From Salinimicrobium sp964572365 (GTDB taxonomy: Bacteria > Bacteroidota > Bacteroidia > Flavobacteriales > Flavobacteriaceae): 16,363 bases of DNA. The stretch lies in contig CAZNFK010000055.1 in the NCBI GenBank assembly GCA_964572365.1, forward strand, positions 1 to 16,363, in the 5' to 3' direction. Position numbers and translations under genes: made by a program. Each line of letters opens with the position of its first letter. The first letter of the stretch is position 1. Positions 6,293 through 13,885 of the stretch are shown piece by piece. A model generated the notes under the pieces. The model had not been told where the DNA came from and ran no database searches. It worked only from the letters and a program-made list of their open reading frames with translations.

Positions 6293-8335
6293 ATGAAAAA
6301 CAGTGACCTATTGAAATATTCCTATTTCCTGTTGTTTCTGTTTCTGTATTTTGGATATCCTTTTCATTTAAATGCACAGGAAGATCAACACATAAGAATT
6401 GGAGTGTATGATAACCCTCCCAAGATTTTTATAAATGACAAAGGTGAAGCCGATGGCATTTTTATAGATCTCCTGGAGGTGATCACAGAAAAAGAGAATC
6501 TTCAGCTGGAGTATGTGACCGGGGAATGGAATGAGCTGAAGCAAATGCTTTCTCTGAACAAGATCGATATTTTACCCGATGTCGCCTATTCCGAAGAACG
6601 CGACTCACTTTATATTCTCAACGCGGTACCGGTGCTGAGCTCGTGGCTGGAGGCATACACACTTCAGAATTCTCAAGTTCATTCTCTGAACGATCTCCAG
6701 AATAAAAAAATCGGGGTTCTAAAGGGATCTGTACAGGAAGAGTTCTTTGAACAATTTGCACAAAAGAACCTGAAATTAAAGTATCAGGTCTATACCTATG
6801 AGGACTACACAACTTCAATTAAAGCCCTGCGCCAAAAAGAGATAGATGTGCTTGTTGCTTCCCGCTTTTTCTATTTCACAGATCATGTTAACGGAAAAAT
6901 TACTTCCACCGGGATCATTTTCAGACCCTCTGAGTTGCACTTTGCCTTTTCACAAAATGTTGATCCGCTTTTAATATCCCAAATTGACCGGGAACTTTCA
7001 GCCTTAAAGAATAATCCGCGATCAAAATATTACCAGATACTGCATTACTGGTTTGATCCTCCTCAAAAAACGAAAGTTCCTGATTACCTCTGGTGGATCT
7101 TCGGAATAATTCTGTTTTTATTATTGAGCATCATAGGGTTTATGATGTTGCTGCGATACCAGGTCAAGCTCAAGACCAAGGCCCTATGGAAAAGAAACCG
7201 GCAACTTACACAGGCCAAAGAAAAAGCAGAAGAACATGAGCGGCTCAAAACTATTTTTCTTCAGAATATGTCACACGAGATAAGAACTCCAATGAATGGG
7301 ATCATTGGATTTTTGGAACTTCTTAAGGAACCTGAGCTGGATTCTGATACCCGTAAAAAATATATAGAGATCGTGATCAAAAGTGGAAAACGCCTGCTCA
7401 CCACGATCAACAATATCATTGAGATCTCGAAAATTGATTCTCACCAGATTGCTGTACATCCTTCAAGAGTGAATATTCCCGATGTAATGGAGTTCTATTT
7501 CAACTTTTTCCAACCCCAGGCAAGGGAGAAGAAGATCGACCTGAAGTTATCTCAAAAACTGGATGAGACGAACGGAATCATTGAGACCGATAAATTCATC
7601 TTTGACAATATCCTCACGAACCTAATTGGAAACGCGATTAAATTCACAGATCAGGGATATGTGGAGTTCGGGAATTTTAAAAAAGGGGAAGATCTGATCT
7701 TTTATGTCAAAGATACCGGTGTTGGCATTCCAACCGAAAGGCACAAAGCCATTTTTAAGCGTTTTGTACAGGCAAACCTTAACATTACCCGGCCTCATGA
7801 AGGCTCTGGCCTGGGACTGGCAATCGTAAAAGCCTATGTCAAAGCTTTGCAGGGAAATATTTGGCTGGAGTCTGAAGAAAACAAAGGCAGTACCTTTTAC
7901 TTCTCTATACCTTATAAACCTGCAGAACAAAAAGACCTCATCGAAAACGGAAACCATATTTTTGAGGCCAGTACCAAACCGCTGAATATCCTTATCGCAG
8001 AAGATGACAATATTAGCTATTTGTTTATCAGTCAGATACTTAAACGTCCCGAGATTAGCATTATCAGAGCCAAATCGGGAATGGAATGTGTTAACTTACT
8101 GCGAGAGCATCCAGAGATCGACCTAGTGCTCATGGATATTAAAATGCCCGAGATGAACGGAATTGAAGCGACCAAAGAGATCAGGTCCTTTAACCAATCT
8201 GTTCCCATAATAGTGCAAACAGCTTACACCTCCTCGGGCGATAAGGAAAAAGCTCTGGAAGCCGGTTGCAACGACTACATCACCAAACCAATAGACAAGG
8301 AACGCCTGCTGCAATTAATAAGAAAATACACCTGA
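6293..8335 (+). CDS. Hybrid sensor histidine kinase with periplasmic solute-binding sensor and receiver domain
   Basis: This 680-residue protein looks like a compact BvgS-type sensor. It has a signal peptide (to about 28, ending LNAQ), a periplasmic SBP_bac_3-like Venus-flytrap domain (about 33-255, starting IRIGVYDNPPKIFI), one membrane helix (about 265-287), a short coiled region and the kinase core. His328 in SHEIRTPMNG is the phosphorylation site; the ATPase domain has Asn443 and Asn447, DTGVGIP at 474-480 and GSGLGL at 504-509. The receiver domain (about 564-678) keeps the acidic pair Asp571-Asp572, phospho-acceptor Asp615 in LMDIKMPEMNG, Thr643 and Lys665. No Hpt or DNA-binding domain and no response regulator gene is present in the window, so the output partner lies elsewhere. 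The ligand is likely a small polar molecule such as an amino acid, by family only. The 181-base gap upstream shows no perfect -7 box. Confidence 0.92.
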   Translation: MKNSDLLKYSYFLLFLFLYFGYPFHLNAQEDQHIRIGVYDNPPKIFINDKGEADGIFIDLLEVITEKENLQLEYVTGEWNELKQMLSLNKIDILPDVAYSEERDSLYILNAVPVLSSWLEAYTLQNSQVHSLNDLQNKKIGVLKGSVQEEFFEQFAQKNLKLKYQVYTYEDYTTSIKALRQKEIDVLVASRFFYFTDHVNGKITSTGIIFRPSELHFAFSQNVDPLLISQIDRELSALKNNPRSKYYQILHYWFDPPQKTKVPDYLWWIFGIILFLLLSIIGFMMLLRYQVKLKTKALWKRNRQLTQAKEKAEEHERLKTIFLQNMSHEIRTPMNGIIGFLELLKEPELDSDTRKKYIEIVIKSGKRLLTTINNIIEISKIDSHQIAVHPSRVNIPDVMEFYFNFFQPQAREKKIDLKLSQKLDETNGIIETDKFIFDNILTNLIGNAIKFTDQGYVEFGNFKKGEDLIFYVKDTGVGIPTERHKAIFKRFVQANLNITRPHEGSGLGLAIVKAYVKALQGNIWLESEENKGSTFYFSIPYKPAEQKDLIENGNHIFEASTKPLNILIAEDDNISYLFISQILKRPEISIIRAKSGMECVNLLREHPEIDLVLMDIKMPEMNGIEATKEIRSFNQSVPIIVQTAYTSSGDKEKALEAGCNDYITKPIDKERLLQLIRKYT

Positions 8336-8351
8336 GCACTCAAAAAGGTTT

Positions 8352-10343
8352 CTATTTCAGCATTTTCAGGAAGTCTTCTTCACTGATGATGGGAATCCCA
8401 AGATTCTCGGCCTTTGCATGTTTACTCGGCCCCATGTTCTCCCCGGCCACCACATAACTTGTCTTTGATGAAATGGAACCGGAAACTTTGCCGCCGTTAT
8501 CCTCGATCATTTTTTTGAGGTCATTTCGGGACATGGAGAAAACTCCTGACACTACAAAGGTCTGTCCTTTCAGTTTATCGGTCTGGTTGGCCAGTTTTTC
8601 AGCAGAAATGGCTAACTGCACGCCATAGCCTTTCAGCCGTTCTACAGTTTGCTTATTTTCTTCGGAAGCAAAGAATTCCACCACACTCTCAGCAATGCGC
8701 TCCCCTATCTCGTCTATATTTTCAAGTTCGGTTTTTGATGCCTTCATCAGCGCATCAATGTTCTTGAAATGTGCGGCCAGTTTCTTGCCAACTGTCTCTC
8801 CTACATATCTAATTCCCAGGGCGAACAAAACCCTCTCAAAAGGGATCTCTTTTGACTTTTCAATTCCTTTTATAAGGTTATCGGCAGATTTTTCGGCCAT
8901 TCGCTCCAGCGGAAGGATCTGCTCTTTTTTAAGTTCATACAGATCGGCATAATTACCAATTAGGCCTTCATTCACAAGAAGCGCAACGGTTTCCCCTCCC
9001 AGGCCTTCTATATCCATAGCTTTGCGGGAAATAAAATGCTGGATCCTGCCTATGATCTGGGGCGGACAACCATTGAAATTAGGACAATAATGTTGTGCCT
9101 CTCCTTCGTTTCTCACCAGTTGGGTTCCACATTCGGGACAATTCGTAATATATTTCGTGGGATGCGACTGGGGATCTCTCTTTTTGAAATTTACACCAAT
9201 GATTTTAGGGATGATCTCGCCCCCTTTTTCCACATAAACCTCATCTCCTTCTCGAATATCCAGCTTTTCGATCTGGTCCGCATTATGTAGAGAAGCTCTT
9301 TTCACCACTGTTCCCCCAAGCTGCACCGGTTCTAGATTGGCTACCGGAGTGATGGCACCGGTTCTTCCTACCTGATAAGAGATCTTATTAAGCCTGGTAG
9401 CCACCTGCTCTGCCTGAAACTTATAGGCCATCGCCCATCGCGGCGATTTTGAGGTGTATCCCAATTCTTCCTGTTGGTACAGGTCATTTACCTTCACCAC
9501 CACTCCATCTGTCTCGTAAGGGAGGTCATGACGGTGAATATCCCAATAGTTGATGTATTTTAAAACTTCATCAAGATCTTTTGCGAGTATGGCTTCTTCG
9601 GGTACCTTAAACCCCCACTCCCTGGCCTTCTCCAGGCTTTCATACTGGGTTTTAATTCCCAATTTGTTGCCTTTTAAACCATAGAGCAGACAATCCAGCG
9701 GCCTTCTGGCCACTTCGGCACTATCCTGCAACTTCAAGGTTCCCGATGCGGTGTTACGAGGGTTGGCATAAGGTTCCTCCCCCGCTTCAACCCGGGCGGC
9801 ATTAAGGTGGGCGAAACCTTCATAAGGCAAAACTATTTCCCCGCCAATTTCAAATTTTTCAGGATAATCTCCTTGAAGCCGAAGAGGCACCGAACGGATC
9901 GTTCTTACATTATTGGTAACATCATCTCCTTTAATGCCGTCTCCACGGGTCACTGCCTGTTTGAATTCTCCATTTTCATAAGTGAGACTAATGGATGCCC
10001 CATCATATTTCAATTCACAGGTATAATTCACTTCCCCGTCAACCATTTTCCCGATCCTCTTTTCCCAGTTTTCCAGGTCTTCTTTAGAATAAGAATTATC
10101 CAGGGAGTACATGCGATGTTCATGCACCACGGTCGCAAAACTCTTGGTCACCGCTCCTCCAACCCGTAACGTGGGAGAGTTTTCATCATAGAACTCGGGG
10201 TGCTCTTCCTCGAGTTTTTGCAGTTCTTTTAATTTCTGATCAAATTCATAATCAGAGATCTCCGGTTTATCCAGGACGTAATATAAATAGTTGTGGTGGT
10301 GCAGTTCTTCCCGCAGCGCCATTATTTTTTCCTTTGCGTTCAT
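8352..10343 (-). CDS. ligA: NAD-dependent DNA ligase LigA
   Basis: LigA seals nicks in DNA during replication and repair, using NAD. At 663 residues it has normal length and all domains: Ia domain with the NAD-binding Tyr-rich start (HHHNYLYYVLDKPEISDYEFD, 15-35, is the conserved block), adenylation domain with Lys112 in LKYDG, the GGEIVLP motif at 167-173, nucleotidyltransferase motif DGVVVKVN at 279-286, OB fold, a zinc finger with Cys402, Cys405, Cys420 and Cys426, helix-hairpin-helix repeats (about 440-560) and a C-terminal BRCT domain (about 590-663). The ATG overlaps the stop of the VOC-domain gene by four bases (ATGA), so it is the last gene of a GNAT-prmC-VOC-ligA run. It converges with the sensor kinase gene, leaving only 16 bases between the stops. 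Confidence 0.98.
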   Translation of the reverse strand: MNAKEKIMALREELHHHNYLYYVLDKPEISDYEFDQKLKELQKLEEEHPEFYDENSPTLRVGGAVTKSFATVVHEHRMYSLDNSYSKEDLENWEKRIGKMVDGEVNYTCELKYDGASISLTYENGEFKQAVTRGDGIKGDDVTNNVRTIRSVPLRLQGDYPEKFEIGGEIVLPYEGFAHLNAARVEAGEEPYANPRNTASGTLKLQDSAEVARRPLDCLLYGLKGNKLGIKTQYESLEKAREWGFKVPEEAILAKDLDEVLKYINYWDIHRHDLPYETDGVVVKVNDLYQQEELGYTSKSPRWAMAYKFQAEQVATRLNKISYQVGRTGAITPVANLEPVQLGGTVVKRASLHNADQIEKLDIREGDEVYVEKGGEIIPKIIGVNFKKRDPQSHPTKYITNCPECGTQLVRNEGEAQHYCPNFNGCPPQIIGRIQHFISRKAMDIEGLGGETVALLVNEGLIGNYADLYELKKEQILPLERMAEKSADNLIKGIEKSKEIPFERVLFALGIRYVGETVGKKLAAHFKNIDALMKASKTELENIDEIGERIAESVVEFFASEENKQTVERLKGYGVQLAISAEKLANQTDKLKGQTFVVSGVFSMSRNDLKKMIEDNGGKVSGSISSKTSYVVAGENMGPSKHAKAENLGIPIISEEDFLKMLK

Positions 10344-11005
10344 AGCATTTTAAATCGGTCATTGTCAAAAGCGAGCCTTGATGAAGCTCCCTTTACAGAA
10401 AATTCTATTTCAAAGGGAGAGGCAAAAGCTGCGTCTCCGGTAGGTATCCAGTCTTTTATTTCTTTATTGATTATGATGAATAAGCCTTCGTCATCACCTG
10501 TAGCACAAAACCGCTCATAATCTCCTGTAAATTTCTGAAGCCCGAACCTGTCATTCAGAAAACGGAACTTTTCCTCGACGTTCGCGGTCGCAACGCCAAT
10601 TTCACTCAAACCGAGCAGGCTTTCTTCGGAAAAATCTCCCGGTTCCATAGAAAAAAACGCTTCACGGGAAATGAATTCCACGATGTTTTTATCGGCATCA
10701 TAGAAATAAACCGATTTAGCTTTCCACGCCGGAAACTCCACTATTTCATTTTCCTCGTCTTTGAGGATCTCCACCCGTTTTTTGAGCCAATCACGCGCGG
10801 GTTCTACCTGTTGCGGCGGAATATGAATGGCGTAATGATAAAGAGTAACCGAATCATCCTGTCTAAATTCCAGCACCGAATATCCCATTACCACCTGGAA
10901 GGATGAGGCTTTCTCATTTTTAACCGGCAGTCCCAGGATCTTTTTATAAAAATCCAGTTGCGCCTTGATCTTTGAAGTGTATAGTGTGAGAAATTCAATT
11001 TTCAT
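10340..11005 (-). CDS. VOC family (glyoxalase/bleomycin-resistance-like) protein with two modules
   Basis: This 221-residue cytoplasmic protein has two beta-alpha-beta-beta-beta modules of the vicinal oxygen chelate type. The first (about 1-115) starts IEFLTLYTSKIKAQLDFYKKILGLPV and ends with the typical VYFYDADKNIVEF block, keeping candidate metal ligands His57 or His61 and Glu110. The second (about 132-215), starting LSEIGVATANVEEKFRFLNDRFGL, is more degenerate. Members of the fold include glyoxalases, dioxygenases and resistance proteins, and the substrate cannot be told here. The gene starts 11 bases inside the end of prmC and its stop overlaps the ligA start (ATGA), so it is translated with both. 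A link to DNA repair or translation is not implied by the fold; the position may just be conserved operon packing. Confidence 0.8.
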   Translation of the reverse strand: MKIEFLTLYTSKIKAQLDFYKKILGLPVKNEKASSFQVVMGYSVLEFRQDDSVTLYHYAIHIPPQQVEPARDWLKKRVEILKDEENEIVEFPAWKAKSVYFYDADKNIVEFISREAFFSMEPGDFSEESLLGLSEIGVATANVEEKFRFLNDRFGLQKFTGDYERFCATGDDEGLFIIINKEIKDWIPTGDAAFASPFEIEFSVKGASSRLAFDNDRFKML

Positions 11006-11852
11006 GCTTAACTCCTTTTAGCATACGATCTACCCCGAAAATATCCTTTTTTAAAGAAGTAAGGAAATCTTTTTTTCTCAGTAAGGCTTCCGTTTCTTTT
11101 CCCAGGTACTGGTTGATCTCGAAAAATAAAGATCCGGAAGGCTTCAAGGCATGAACTGCCAATGCCGCGATCTTCTCGTAAAAGATCAGAGGATCCAAAT
11201 CTTTCACGTAAAGTGCTGTTGCAGGTTCAAAATCCAGCACATTCCTGTTCATGTCCTTTTTTTCCAGCTCCCGCACGTAAGGAGGATTGGATACGATCAC
11301 ATCAAATTTTCGGTCCAGAACATCGGTGCTTAAAATGTCCTTTTTCAGGAAATCCACCTGCACTTCATTTATTGCCGCATTTTCCATGGCAATTTCCAGG
11401 GCCTTTTCTGAAATGTCAATAGCTGAAACTTTCGCCTGCGGAAGATTTTTGGCAAGAGCAATGGCAATACAACCACTACCCGTTCCTATATCAAGGATCT
11501 TGATTTCCTTTTGCTCGTTCTTCTGAAGGTCTTTAAGGATCCACTGCACCAGTTCTTCGGTTTCAGGCCTGGGTATCAAAACATCTTTTGTAACCCTGAA
11601 AGGCAAACCGAAAAATTCTGTGCTTCCGGCAATGTATTGTACAGGTTCATGCCGCTGCAGCCTTGACAACGCATCTTCAAATTTTTGAAGATCATCTCCT
11701 GACAATTCTTTGTTGGGATGCAGGGCCATGTCAAGTCTTGACATACCCAAAAACGCGTTGGAAAGGATATTAAAGAACGAGCCGATCTCTTCCCGGGGAT
11801 ATTCCTGCCCAAGCTTGTCCAAAAATCGCTTTTTTAAACCGGCTACTGTCAT
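10995..11852 (-). CDS. prmC: Release factor glutamine methyltransferase PrmC (HemK)
   Basis: PrmC methylates the glutamine of the GGQ motif in peptide chain release factors RF1 and RF2, using S-adenosylmethionine. The 285-residue protein has the helical N-terminal release-factor-binding domain (about 1-85, with EPVQYIAG at 69-76), the linker FRVTKDVLIPRPETEELV (85-102), the SAM-binding motif LDIGTGSGCIA at 120-130, the acidic AIDISEKAL (144-152) and the catalytic NPPY at 189-192. Length and motifs are standard. The ATG at 11852 lies 38 bases after the GNAT stop, and its end overlaps the VOC gene by 11 bases. It is probably transcribed with both neighbours. Confidence 0.96.
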   Translation of the reverse strand: MTVAGLKKRFLDKLGQEYPREEIGSFFNILSNAFLGMSRLDMALHPNKELSGDDLQKFEDALSRLQRHEPVQYIAGSTEFFGLPFRVTKDVLIPRPETEELVQWILKDLQKNEQKEIKILDIGTGSGCIAIALAKNLPQAKVSAIDISEKALEIAMENAAINEVQVDFLKKDILSTDVLDRKFDVIVSNPPYVRELEKKDMNRNVLDFEPATALYVKDLDPLIFYEKIAALAVHALKPSGSLFFEINQYLGKETEALLRKKDFLTSLKKDIFGVDRMLKGVKHEN

Positions 11853-11890
11853 GTGATCTTTACTGATGTTTTTTCGATTCCTTCAGGAGA

Positions 11891-12376
11891 TCACAGCTCC
11901 TTGATCATCCACATGGTGCAGTTATAGTGGCCGGTATCTCCCATTGGTTCCTTTAGGGATTCGAAACCGGTACGAGCATAAAGTTTCCTGGCACTTTCCA
12001 TATAAGGAAGGGTTTCAAGATATACTTTTTTAAACCCCTCACTCTTCGCGTAAGCCAGGCAGGTTTTCATCATTTCTGCTCCTACCCCACGTCCCCGCGC
12101 TTCCGGCAAGAAGTACATCTTTTGAAGTTCACAAACCTCATCATCACCACCTTGCAAAGGCGCAATGCCAGCACTGCCAATGATCCTTCCGTCTTCTTCC
12201 ACTACAAAATAGGCCATACGAGACCCATTATAAGTTTCATACATGTCATTGAGGGACACATCTTCATAGGCAGTTCCTACTTTGGGAACCCCCATTTCTA
12301 CCAGGACGCTTTGAATTACAGATTTAACCTCGGCATTATCCTGAGGTTGTATTTCCCGGATTTTATAATCGCTCAT
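11891..12376 (-). CDS. GNAT family N-acetyltransferase
   Basis: This 161-residue protein is a single GNAT domain that transfers an acetyl group from acetyl-CoA to an unknown amine. The N-terminal strand-helix unit is YKIREIQPQDNAEVKSVI, and the pyrophosphate-binding loop is RGRGVG at 94-99 after LQKMYFLPEA. The C-terminal part has the usual helix and Tyr (SARKLYARTGF near 128-138). The ATG at 12376 sits in one arm of an 8-bp inverted repeat (12371-12378 with 12393-12400), which could hide the start in the mRNA. It is the first gene of the run into prmC, VOC and ligA. Substrate is not predictable; small-molecule, peptide and protein acetylases share this fold. Confidence 0.88.
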   Translation of the reverse strand: MSDYKIREIQPQDNAEVKSVIQSVLVEMGVPKVGTAYEDVSLNDMYETYNGSRMAYFVVEEDGRIIGSAGIAPLQGGDDEVCELQKMYFLPEARGRGVGAEMMKTCLAYAKSEGFKKVYLETLPYMESARKLYARTGFESLKEPMGDTGHYNCTMWMIKEL

Positions 12377-12400
12377 TAATATAGAAGTTGAATAATGAGC
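12371..12400 (-). repeat. Inverted repeat covering the GNAT start codon
   Basis: GCTCATTA at 12371-12378 and TAATGAGC at 12393-12400 are perfect inverted copies, 14 bases apart. In the minus-strand mRNA they form a stem that contains the ATG. Alternatively the arms are half-sites of a dimeric regulator, with centres 22 bases apart. Confidence 0.4.
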
Positions 12401-12401
12401 G

Positions 12402-12432
12402 TAAAAGTACTATTTACACCTGTACCCGCCAA
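12402..12432 (-). promoter_or_regulatory. Possible promoter of the GNAT-prmC-VOC-ligA run
   Basis: The minus strand carries TTG at 12432-12430, 20 bases, then TACTTTTA at 12409-12402, one mismatch from TAnnTTTG. The leader would be about 20 bases and would start inside the inverted repeat at 12393-12400. The call is weak. Confidence 0.3.
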
Positions 12433-12444
12433 CAGGAAGGCGGG
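12425..12444. repeat. GC-rich palindrome
   Basis: CCCGCC at 12425-12430 pairs with GGCGGG at 12439-12444 around an 8-base loop. It stands out in AT-rich intergenic DNA. No T-run follows on either strand, so it is not a clear terminator. It may be a copy of a short extragenic repeat, or help end transcription of the small membrane protein gene. Confidence 0.45.
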
Positions 12445-12508
12445 CAAAACTAATGGCAAGCACCAATGATGATAAAGCTCTTCCTGAAAAGTGGTTTAAG
12501 ATTTGAGG

Positions 12509-12679
12509 CTAATCCACACTAAAAAGAATATTCCACAATAGGTTCATCACTTCATACTTTAGTCCAAACCATAAAAGAAAACCTACAAAAGCAACAGATA
12601 TGGCGCTCAGGAAGAGTTTATCGATCCAAAAGAAAATCTCCTTTTGAAGAAAATACCAGATTGTTTTTTCATTTCTCAT
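12509..12679 (-). CDS. Small single-span membrane protein (56 aa), unknown function
   Basis: I do not recognise this protein. It has a charged N-terminus (MRNEKTIWYFLQKE), one hydrophobic helix at about 22-42 (LFLSAISVAFVGFLLWFGL) and an amphipathic, Trp-containing tail ending FSVD. The start is ATG 12679: a full Bacteroidota promoter ends four bases before it, so the longer in-frame GTG at 12736 would be upstream of the transcript. That a perfect -33/-7 promoter points exactly at this ATG argues for a real gene. It is divergent from ribD, and a tandem 14-bp repeat lies 44-77 bases upstream. Lack of recognised homologues keeps the confidence moderate. Confidence 0.55.
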   Translation of the reverse strand: MRNEKTIWYFLQKEIFFWIDKLFLSAISVAFVGFLLWFGLKYEVMNLLWNILFSVD

Positions 12680-12683
12680 AATA

Positions 12684-12712
12684 CAAACATAAAGAATTTT
12701 CTTACATAACAA
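12684..12712 (-). promoter_or_regulatory. Promoter of the 56-aa membrane protein gene
   Basis: The minus strand reads TTG at 12712-12710, an 18-base spacer and TATGTTTG at 12691-12684, matching both consensus elements. Only four bases lie between the box and the ATG at 12679, so the mRNA is probably leaderless. Confidence 0.6.
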
Positions 12713-12722
12713 TACCTTTTTT

Positions 12723-12756
12723 ACGATAAAATACACTTTAAGACGATAAAATACAC
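12723..12756. repeat. Tandem 14-bp direct repeat with 20-bp period
   Basis: ACGATAAAATACAC occurs at 12723-12736 and again, without mismatch, at 12743-12756. The 20-base offset is about two helical turns. The pair lies between two divergent promoters, 11 bases upstream of the -33 of the small membrane gene and about 68 bases before the ribD -7 box. A regulator binding site is the simplest reading. Confidence 0.6.
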
Positions 12757-12823
12757 AATTAAAGGATCTTTAAAAGCTTTTCCGAACTCCTTCTCCTACA
12801 TTCGGCATTCTCTCATTTATACC

Positions 12824-12831
12824 TATTTTTG
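12824..12831 (+). promoter_or_regulatory. -7 box of ribD
   Basis: TATTTTTG is an exact TAnnTTTG match. Four bases separate it from the GTG start at 12836, so the mRNA should be leaderless, leaving no room for an FMN riboswitch. The expected -33 TTG is missing; TTC at 12801-12803 has a 20-base spacing. Confidence 0.6.
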
Positions 12832-12835
12832 TGCG

Positions 12836-13885
12836 GTGACCAAAAATGAAAAATATATTGCCCGTTGCATACAATTAGCCCAAAATGGGCTGGGTCGTAC
12901 CTACCCCAATCCCATGGTGGGTAGTGTGATCGTTTATGAAGACAGGATCATAGGTGAAGGCTGGCACCATAAAGCGGGAGAACCCCATGCCGAAGTAAAT
13001 GCCATAAACTCGGTTAAAGACAAAAGTCTGCTTAAGAAATCCATCATTTACGTAAGCCTGGAACCTTGCAGTCACTACGGGAAAACGCCCCCCTGCAGCA
13101 ACCTCATTATTGAAACGGGTATTAAAAAGGTGGTTATTGGAACTGTTGATCCTTTTTCTGAAGTTTCGGGGAAGGGCATCAAAAAACTTTTCGATGCGGG
13201 TTGTGAGGTAATTGTAGGAGTCCTGGAGCAGGAATGCCGGGAGCTCAATAAGCGTTTCTTCACTTTTCACACTAAAAAGCGGCCATACATCATTCTTAAA
13301 TGGGCTAAGTCTGAAGACGGATTTTTAAGTCCTGAAGCCACTACAACAACCAATCGAGAGCCGGTTTGGATCACCAACCGCTATTCGAAACAGCTGGTCC
13401 ATAAATGGCGTGCAGAAGAAGAAGGAATTATGGTGGGCACCCAAACCGCAGTTTCAGATAATCCAAGGTTGGACACCAGGCTGTGGCTTGGCGGTAATGC
13501 GGTGCGGGTGGTGCTGGACAGGAAGCTGAGGATCCCTTTGGAATCTCATTTGTTTGATAACAGCATCAAGACTCTTGTTCTTTGCGAAAATAAATCCCAG
13601 GAAAGGGCTTCTAAAAATGTCATTTTTGAGCTTATAGATTTTGCCAGAGATCTGCCTACCCAGGTGTGCGAAATTCTTTGGAGACACGACATTCAATCTG
13701 TCATTATTGAAGGCGGAAGACAAACCCTGCAAACCTTTATAGACGCCGAAAAATGGGATGAGGCAAGGGTATTTACAGGCCAAATTCAATTTAGGGAAGG
13801 CACAAAAAGTCCTCCTGTTACGGGAAAGCTGCATTCTAAAAATGAAATCGCCGGGGACACTTTAAATATCTACACAAATGATTAA
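12836..13885 (+). CDS. ribD: Bifunctional riboflavin deaminase-reductase RibD
   Basis: RibD deaminates and then reduces the pyrimidine intermediate made from GTP, the second and third steps of riboflavin synthesis. The 349-residue protein has the deaminase domain first, with the zinc site His51 and Glu53 in HAEVNA plus Cys78 and Cys87 in PCSHYGKTPPC, and then the reductase domain from about 147 (PYIILKWAKSEDGFL, IMVGTQTAVSDNPRLDTR, IIEGGRQTLQTFID). The start is GTG: homologues begin with a similar short lead before EKYIARCIQLA, and no in-frame ATG exists upstream or nearby. The usual NPMVGC segment reads NPMVGS here. It overlaps the following HAD gene by eight bases. A perfect -7 box four bases before GTG suggests a leaderless transcript. 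Confidence 0.96.
   Translation: MTKNEKYIARCIQLAQNGLGRTYPNPMVGSVIVYEDRIIGEGWHHKAGEPHAEVNAINSVKDKSLLKKSIIYVSLEPCSHYGKTPPCSNLIIETGIKKVVIGTVDPFSEVSGKGIKKLFDAGCEVIVGVLEQECRELNKRFFTFHTKKRPYIILKWAKSEDGFLSPEATTTTNREPVWITNRYSKQLVHKWRAEEEGIMVGTQTAVSDNPRLDTRLWLGGNAVRVVLDRKLRIPLESHLFDNSIKTLVLCENKSQERASKNVIFELIDFARDLPTQVCEILWRHDIQSVIIEGGRQTLQTFIDAEKWDEARVFTGQIQFREGTKSPPVTGKLHSKNEIAGDTLNIYTND

Noticed and set aside
9807..10169. 120-residue plus-strand frame inside ligA
   Set aside because: Antisense shadow of the ligA adenylation domain; no promoter or family features.
12734..12836. FMN riboswitch upstream of ribD
   Set aside because: The -7 box is four bases before the GTG, so no leader exists to hold one, and none of the conserved RFN segments is visible.
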